Of a stretch of 64,000 nucleotides of DNA, positions 57,150 to 64,000 are shown piece by piece. The stretch is from assembly GCF_954871325.1 (NCBI RefSeq), contig NC_088777.1:44927366-44991365 (forward strand), given 5' to 3'. Positions within the stretch are counted from its first letter, which is position 1; each line of letters starts with the position of its first letter. The position numbers were made by a program, and so were the translations under genes. The notes beneath the pieces were generated by a model that saw nothing but the letters and a program-made list of their open reading frames with translations, was not told the origin of the DNA and made no database searches. Source of the DNA: Gordionus sp. m RMFG-2023 (taxonomy: Eukaryota > Nematomorpha > Gordioida > Chordodea > Parachordodidae).

Positions 57150-58512
57150 CCCACCCGCCTCAACTAAATCTTCTGGGCTATGTTATATGAGCACAATGGA
57201 TAAAAATTGTGAAACATAATACAATAAATTGAAAATACAAAATTTTAAGTGAAAAATTCTTTCATTCAAATAGTTAGCGATTGCGCTATTCGCTAATAAC
57301 AGTTTCCTATGATGGACCAGACTGGCATCCTAAAAAAGTGGGAAAATAGAATCGACCAAATAAATTCATTATTTTGTGTTGGACTTTAAATTTAAACAGC
57401 CTCATTAATAAATCAAATTTTTATTAATGTTGTATTGTTGTGTAGTTAATAATTTATTAAGCTTATTTATAATCGATATCAAATAGTATAGAGAAAAAAA
57501 AAGTAACATAGACCAGGAAGGAGCATTCTTTAACCAAACTGGTGGCCTTTTTAATAAAAATTGTATTATATATTTTTTTTATATATATACCATATCATAT
57601 ATTTAATTTCTATTTTAAAGTTCATTATTTTAAATTATATTATTTTGAAAGTCGTGATAAAGGAATGAATTACTTTAAGTTTAATTAAAAATTAAGTAAA
57701 CTAGGTAAAGGATTGAATGAATTACTTTAAGATGATAAAAATTAATTAATAATTGACTAAAAACTTTATTTATTTTAATACAATATAACAATTAAAATTG
57801 AGAGAATATAATAAAATTTCCAATAAAAAAAAGTTAGGATTATTTTTGTCTCTTTATATAATATTTTCTTTACATAATTTGCATCATCAAACTAAAATAA
57901 AATTATAACCATAAAATGATTTTTCTTGTATGAGAACGTATGCAAATCTTTCTTAAATTAAAAAAAACTATTTACTTTTACAAAATCATATTTAATAAAA
58001 TATAAAATTATCAGGCTAAATATTTACATAATAACAAAAACTATCTTTAATGGCTTGAATTCAGAATATAAAAATTAACTACATCATTAAAAATAATTAT
58101 TTGGCAAAATATTTGAAAAATAAAAAAAATTGGGATTTGAAATTTTAAAATTGGGATTTGGGACTTATCGATTTCAAAAAAAATTATTTTAATAAAAAAA
58201 AACTATTAGGCAAAATACTTGAATAAAAATAAAACAAATATGTTTAATAACGACATAACCTGAATCCAGCAAAATAATGAATAACCAACATTACGACATA
58301 TTTAATTATAATTATGATGAATATCTCATAATTTCTAGTTAAAACAAGTTTGCTCAATTAAAAAAATACTAAAATTAATGGCTAATTTTAATGCCTGCTT
58401 AAGATATTTATTTCAATTAAGAGTTGTTAAAAAAGTTAAAATATTCGGAATTTCGTATTATTCATTCTTTTAGCTATCAAAAAAATTTAAATATCTATTT
58501 AATAATTAATAT
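57150..58512. other. AT-rich stretch with short direct repeats only
   Basis: GAATGAATTACTTTAAG occurs twice about 50 bp apart (near 57662 and 57715). TTGGGATTTG and GGCAAAATA-type words recur near 58090-58230. No gene, inverted repeat or mobile element is recognised. Confidence 0.4.
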
Positions 58513-59513
58513 CAGAGACCTGCAGGCCCGGCCCTAATCCCAGGAATGGGCCGTATTTAAAATATACCCGGACAGGGCCGTATTTTAAATTTTTTAAATA
58601 AACCCGGGCCGGGCCTGAAAATTTTTTTTAAAAATACCCGAGCCGGGACTGTAAAATTTTTTAAAAAATTTATATAACATGAATTATTATATTAGTCAAT
58701 TAGATATGGTTATAATGATTATATATAGTTATGATTAATATAATGTTGGGTGAAAGTTAACACTAGCTAACATTCATAGTATCTATTACATAATATAATT
58801 ATAGTTTTCCTGCTATGGAATAAATACGCAAAGGAATAGGTAATAAATACATTATTATATAATATATGTTATATTTTTATTAATTAAAATATCAGTTTTA
58901 TTTTTTATAAATACAATTAATATAGTATATTCTCAAAATATTATTTACACAAATTTTTTATAGTATCAATTTGTAATATACTAAATATCTGTTTAGAATA
59001 TAAAAAATAAAATATTTAGTGTTGTTAAACGGCTCGTTTTGAGCCGATTTTTAAAAACGGCTAACTCAGTTTTTTATCCAGAAAAATATTACGCAAGCCT
59101 GAAAATTTTGCTCATAGAAGGAGCAAAGGTATAGACATATAGTTTCAAAATTTCGAGGCTTAGTCAAATTTTTCTGGCGAAAATATTGAGTTAACCCGTT
59201 TTGAAAAATCGGCTCAAAACGAGCCGTTTAACAACATTAGCTAATATACTTGCTTATTAAATGATAATATTTGCTGAAAAATATGATAAAATACCAAATA
59301 GGTAAATTTTTTGTATATAACCAGAGGTCGAATATAATTTTAAAAAATTCCGAGCAGGGCCTAAAAAGGCTTTTTTAATAAATCCAGGCCGGGCTCAAAA
59401 TTTTTTTAAATATTCGGGCCGGGCCTAAAATTTTTAAACCCGGGCCAGGCCGTAAAAAATTTTTGAAAAAAAATCCGAGCCGGGCCGTGCAAATGGTACC
59501 TCTGCAGTCTCTG
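58513..59513. mobile_element. hAT-type element with GC-rich arms, carrying a nested MITE
   Basis: It starts CAGAGACCTGCAGGCCCGG and ends ACCTCTGCAGTCTCTG. Flanks ATTAATAT (58505-58512) and CTTAATAT (59514-59521) match at 7 of 8. Both arms are built of repeated ACCCGGGCCGGGC-like units of about 40 bp. The AT-rich middle is non-coding and is interrupted by the MITE at 59017-59239. Confidence 0.85.
59017..59239. mobile_element. Nested TAGTGTTGTTAA-family MITE, near-intact palindrome
   Basis: It starts TAGTGTTGTTAAACGGCTCG and ends with its inverted copy, CGAGCCGTTTAACAACATTA. The arms match closely over about 45 bp (TTTTGAGCCGATTTTTAAAA). It inserted into the 58513-59513 element, so it is younger than that copy. 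Flanking duplication is unclear. Confidence 0.85.
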
Positions 59514-59521
59514 CTTAATAT

Positions 59522-60357
59522 AATACCAATCAATAATTTTTTTGAAGTATTTTATTATATTTATAATGCTTTTTTTAAAAAAAAATAATATTTTTGTAGC
59601 TTTTTAGAGAATTAAAATTTGAAAAAAATATCTTATCAGCTATAATAAGTAAATAAACTATTTCTTTTATTAAAAACTAGCGTGACTTGTATATTTTGAG
59701 CCCAAGGTTATGAGCTTTAATCTAGAGTACTCAACTCTCATGGTTAATTTTTTAACCAAATATTATAACTAACTATATTATGTATATGCGGCTATAATTT
59801 TTTTTTAATATTCGTATCACATATAAAATTTTTAACAAAATATATAATTTATACCCTCAAAAGTAATTTTAAAATGCTTGCAATTTATCAAAAATAAAAA
59901 ATAATAAGGGTTTTAAATTATCCAATAATTATCTCATATAAAAGATAAAACCCACTTCTATATAAAATTAGTCTTTAATTGAACAAAAAAATATGTTTAA
60001 ACTACAATAAAATTAAATCTTTAAAGATATTGAGTATCTGGGGCTACTTTTCAGAGATTGATATTAGCTTTAAAGCGTTATTTTTAAAATTTAATTTTTG
60101 TTTATTGAAATTTGAATATGGTAAGAAATTATAACTCGAAAAAAGAAACAACTAACAAATGATGAAATAATTAAAATATTTAACGAAATTCGGTCTTTGC
60201 TAACCGTTATGGAGAAAACAAACTAAGTTTAGGTAACATTAAAAAAAAATATAGATCAAGATTAATGAAACTCAAGATTATAAATTGTCTAAATCAAGAT
60301 AAATATTCAAGAAAGCAGCATGCTAGAAACTATATTATACATACCTAATAAATGCAT
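59522..60357. other. AT-rich intergenic stretch, nothing recognised
   Basis: No gene-like frame, repeat or motif could be supported. Confidence 0.4.
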
Positions 60358-60365
60358 CTAAAATG

Positions 60366-60588
60366 TAATGTTAAAAAACCCGATTCGGGTAGATTTTGTA
60401 ACAACTGCCCGATTAAGATTATAGCCAAAATAAAATTGTGCAAGCCTGGTGATTTTGCTCATAAATTGCAGAAAGGTTGGGGCTTCTACTTGCCAAATCT
60501 TGAGGCTTACACAAATATTATTTTGGCTAAAATATTAATCGGGCCGTTTTAAAAAATCGACCTAAATACGGGCTTTTTAACAACACTA
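60366..60588. mobile_element. hAT-type palindromic MITE, TAGTGTTGTTAA family, perfect TSD
   Basis: The ends are TAATGTTAAAAAACCCG and CGGGCTTTTTAACAACACTA. Identical 8-bp flanks CTAAAATG lie at 60358-60365 and 60589-60596. The core (GCAAGCCTGGTGATTTTGC against AAATCTTGAGGCTTAC) folds back. The apparent 66-codon frame across it is incidental. Confidence 0.85.
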
Positions 60589-61629
60589 CTAAAATGTTTG
60601 TGGATCTTTGGGTAGATGCTCTTTTTGGGCACATGGAACCTGTGGCAATTTTAATCCATTCTTAAATTTGTCTAAATAGTTAATAAATTTCTCTAATTTT
60701 TTATAATTATTTTCCATTATGGCTCATTTTTATCAATTAAAGTAGACACTAAATTATATAATTTGTATATTTTAAATCATTATTTTGCACTCAAAAGTGC
60801 CTCATGGGGGGAAAGCTCATACTTCCCCGGGTGTAGCTCATCCTTTCCCAAATTTTGTTTCCGGAAAATATAGTGTTAAAAAAGTAATAATTTTTATTAA
60901 AAAATTATTTTTTATAATATGAGATGTTATTAATTCGATATTATGAAGTAGTTTTAATTTTATTGATGCTTGCCTTTTAGGACTTGCATGCTCCCCGGTC
61001 TGCCCTATTGATTTCTTATACGAAAGAAAGGTAACATATAATTGTGTATTCCAATTCTGTTGGAACATTGGCAAAAGGATCTATAATTTTATAAAGGCAA
61101 AGTCAATATTTATCAAAAAATTAATCCCCCTACTTGTACGAAAATAATAAATTAATAAAAAAATATATATAGAATAAGATACGATTTCTGCCCAATTTAA
61201 GACAGTTGTCCATTTTATCAAAACTTTTTATTATCTAATAGTAGTTAATAGGAATTTGATTGAGGCTCAAATTTTGGTCACATTAGAGAGTTGGTCGAAT
61301 TTTTGAGAGCTTACATTAAACAAGTTTTTACTTTATAAAATAATTTTTATAATGAACATCGACACTAATTATATCATTCCTTAAGTGGTGTCTGGTTAAA
61401 CATTCAATTTAAAAGCTTGTATTTGATGTATTTTGTAACTTAATATTTTCATTTTTATTGATTGCAAAAAAAATTATTATTGATTTTACGCACAATTTTA
61501 TTTAATTTGTATTAATAGTAGTAAATAGCTTTAGTATCAATCAATTTTTATTTTATAATAAAATTTATTCAGGCATTTTCAATGTTAAAATAAAAAAAAA
61601 GACCCCACATATTTTCATTAATATTTATA

Positions 61630-61865
61630 ACAGATACCTGAATTGTCAGACCCAAAGCCCGGAGACACGGGCCAAGTCGTAAATTTTTTTATTAAAAATA
61701 AATCCGAGCCAGGCTAAAAAAAAAATTTATTTTCCTTAAATTATCCGGGTTCAAATATTTTAAATAGCAATTATTATGTGTAAAACCAATGGATATATAA
61801 TAAATATAAAAATTCCAGGCGGGGCCGCGTTTAGAATTAAAAAAATCCAGGCTACAAAAATGATT
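61630..61865. repeat. Degraded GC-armed hAT-type repeat
   Basis: CAGATACCTGAATTG, AGCCCGGAGACACGGGCC, TCCGAGCCAGGC, TTATCCGGGTTC and CCAGGCGGGGCCGCG follow the arm pattern of 58513-59513. The right terminus is lost. Confidence 0.45.
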
Positions 61866-62319
61866 TTTTTTCCCTTAAAATTTAGAATTAGTTATTATTT
61901 CAAAAAAAAAATGCTTATTTATCTTTCAAATTATCGTTTATAGTGATATATTGTAAATATATATTTTGGGATGAAAAGGGGGTGGGGTTTATTATCTTAA
62001 AATAATATTTACGAAAACAGACAAATTTTTGAAAGTTGGAATATTCCTTCCCGTCTCCTCTTCCCCTAGGCTACATCTACTGGTCGAGATAATCTTCGTT
62101 GCTAAAATAAAATAAAAGTCTAAAAAGGTTATATTATATAAGTTCATATCATTATTCTTGTCTTTTACAAATGAAATAATAAATGTCGGGATCAACTTTA
62201 TAATTATACAATATAAATACAATATTAAAATATATTAATATGGACACTCATGGAATGTAGTCTCGACAGTTTTTTATAAAAATTTCATGCAATTTAAAAA
62301 AAAAATTAGATCATGGTTA

Positions 62320-63092
62320 AAGACAAAAAATATTTGTAAAAATTCATAAATGAAATTAAAGAAGTCGTTATCATATTATACCACATATTGTACTTAAAGC
62401 AATGAAAATGCGACACATGAGCAGGGGTGAAAATTATAAATAAATTATTGTAGTATAAGTATAACAGTAGTAATGAATAAATTATGATAAATTCTATTTT
62501 AATTTTTGTTGGAATTATCTTTAAATTTAATAAATTAATTTATAAATAGTTGAATTATTTAATAAAAAAAGATTTAAAGATATTTGACGAATCATATGAT
62601 GAAAATAATAATTATCCCTGATTTATTATTCTTCATTGGCTAATGAATTGAAATATTTGGAACAGACATCAGAACAATGATTCAATGTTATTGTCGTAGC
62701 TGTACCTTCATGAGCATAATATTTTTGGGAACGCCGTGTGGATATAAATTGTTTATATAATTCGAACTTATCGTTTTAGGCTCCATTCATAATTGAATTA
62801 TTGTTCTGATGTCGACTCCCCACATATTCTCATTCCTGAGTCAATGGAAAAATTTTATTTAATATTAAACCTTAATAATTTAACTATTACATAAAATAAT
62901 TTAAACAAAAATTTTCATAAAATTTATTTTAATTTATTCTATACATACTATAATTGTTATTTCTTTTAAATTTTCATCCCTACTACCCATGTGTCGCATT
63001 TCACATTGATATAAGTGCAATATGTGACTAATCGTGATAACGAATTTTTTTTTATATTTAATTTAAGAATTTTTACAAATATTTTATATTTT
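62320..63092. mobile_element. Fold-back element: nearly 800-bp palindrome with short loop
   Basis: The left arm contains AAAATATTTGTAAAAATTC, TCGTTATCA, CACATATTG, AATGCGACACATGAG and CAGACATCAGAACAATGATT. The right arm carries the inverted forms in reverse order, ending GAATTTTTACAAATATTTTA. Pairing runs over roughly 350 bp per arm around an unpaired centre near 62700-62790. There is no ORF. Flanking duplication was not found. Confidence 0.75.
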
Positions 63093-63235
63093 AACATATT
63101 TGTCTGATTTTACATATTTCCCCAAATTTGGCTATGTAAATACATTACCCATTAGATTGAGTAATCTCACCGTCATAAAAAGTCGGAGTTACAGATTTCT
63201 CAAAATCAATCATGGATATGTAAATTAGAGATCTG

Positions 63236-63476
63236 CAAATCACGGACCAGCCAGTACCCCAACCCGGGAAAAATATTTCGAGCCGGACTTAAATTTTTAA
63301 ATATTATATCATTCCATTTTGTCTAATAATTTGATATATTTTAAATTATTGCAAGAAATATGGCGCTAATATTTATTTTTTGTAGAATATTTATATACAG
63401 TAAAAAAAAGTTAAATTTTACTATATTTAAATAAATTCAGGCCAGGCCGGGCTTGAAAAATTAGCCGATGCAGATC
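63236..63476. mobile_element. GC-armed hAT-type MITE (TAGAGATCTGC family)
   Basis: It starts TAGAGATCTGCAAATCACGG and ends GCTTGAAAAATTAGCCGATG followed by CAGATC, like the copies at 2426 and 16055. The last bases of the right end and the target duplication are not clear. Confidence 0.7.
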
Positions 63477-63699
63477 AAAAAGCCATAATCGGGTATTACT
63501 ATTATTGTTAATCCAAATTAAAACCTTTAATTTCTCTTACCCGGTTTATTGCTTGATCACAATGACTACTGCTAGCTTCTCATTTTTTTATATAATTATT
63601 ACCAAATAATCCAGCATATTATTTGTCCTATCGAGAATTCTATTTCATTATGGCCCTGGGAAAAAGAATCACATCCACCTTAGGTTTTAAGAGATAAAA

Positions 63700-64000
63700 A
63701 AAGGGGGAAATATGGCTTTTCTCGGTCGGAGTTAACCCAGTTTATCATTATTTTTGGATTTATTGTAATATTGATTGGCGATCCACAGAGCTATGATGAT
63801 GCCAAAGGGTGTCTTGTTTTTATTTCCCCGCAGAACTGTTTAAAGCTTTTGATGAAAGTTGGGCCATAGTAAGATACTATGATTTTGGGAATCCCGAATA
63901 TAGCTCATAAATTTTTTAAAATTATAATTCTGAACCGTGGACTTCTTCATATTCAATCCACTTTGAATATGCGTCCACGGTTATGCAATATGACTTCTTG
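63700..64000 (-). pseudogene. Ty3/Gypsy-like retroelement fossil, integrase region (runs off window)
   Basis: On the minus strand short stretches match the integrase core of Ty3/Gypsy-type pol: a DAYSKW motif near 63960 and GIPKII ... GPTF near 63820-63895. The element is broken and only a few hundred bases are in the window. The remainder presumably continues past 64000. No LTR is visible. Confidence 0.6.

Noticed and set aside
60352-60552. 66-codon + strand frame
   Set aside because: It runs across a palindromic MITE with a perfect target duplication, so the frame is incidental.
61992-62110. Possible minus-strand terminal exon after a TATTTTAG acceptor (short NEDYLDQ end)
   Set aside because: Only seven codons, no homology and no partner exon. 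The AATAAA-like word downstream is expected by chance at this AT content.

Overview
This window reads as nuclear DNA of an invertebrate animal with a very AT-rich, transposon-littered genome. The evidence is multi-exon genes with GT..AG introns that encode animal-type proteins: an SLC17-type carrier, the glycosaminoglycan xylosylkinase FAM20B, a long-chain acyl-CoA synthetase and the coiled-coil protein CCDC6. Dozens of small DNA-transposon derivatives lie between the exons and inside the introns. I cannot name the phylum. The FAM20B sequence is strongly diverged, which suggests a fast-evolving lineage. No bacterial operon, CRISPR array or rRNA was seen.

Layout. 1577-1977 (+) is the last exon of an SLC17-like transporter. 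3989-10751 (+) is FAM20B, with a Tc1-like transposase relic in a large intron. 11364-22289 (-) is a complete acyl-CoA synthetase gene: 15 exons that join in frame to 722 codons, lying tail-to-tail with FAM20B. About 22.3-44.6 kb has no host gene I can recognise. It holds a probable solo LTR (22.9 kb), a nested pair of hAT elements (31.97-34.53 kb), a non-coding LTR element inside a hAT-type MITE (35.99-39.23 kb), a tandem repeat (40.0-40.3 kb) and a DDE-type transposase gene of an unclassified group (41.28-42.77 kb, -). 44654-53328 (-) is the 3' eight exons of CCDC6, whose 5' exon or exons I could not find in the window. 54-64 kb is again transposon-rich: a hAT MITE carrying a nested MITE, a nearly 800-bp hairpin element, and the edge of a Ty3/Gypsy-like retroelement fossil at the right end.

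The strongest non-genic signal is a family of about a dozen near-palindromic elements of 160-225 bp. Their ends are close to TAGTGTTGTTAAACGGCTCG. Several copies have perfect or near-perfect 8-bp target-site duplications, so they are hAT-superfamily MITEs. A second set of hAT-type MITEs has GC-rich arms (GGGCCGGGC-like) and ends like TAGAGATCTGC or CAGGGATG. Nested insertions allow relative dating of these families.

The host genes are not functionally linked in any obvious way. They are unrelated housekeeping or secretory-pathway genes that happen to be neighbours. All exon boundaries were deduced by hand from homology remembered from these families, plus splice-site and reading-frame consistency. 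No database search was possible.
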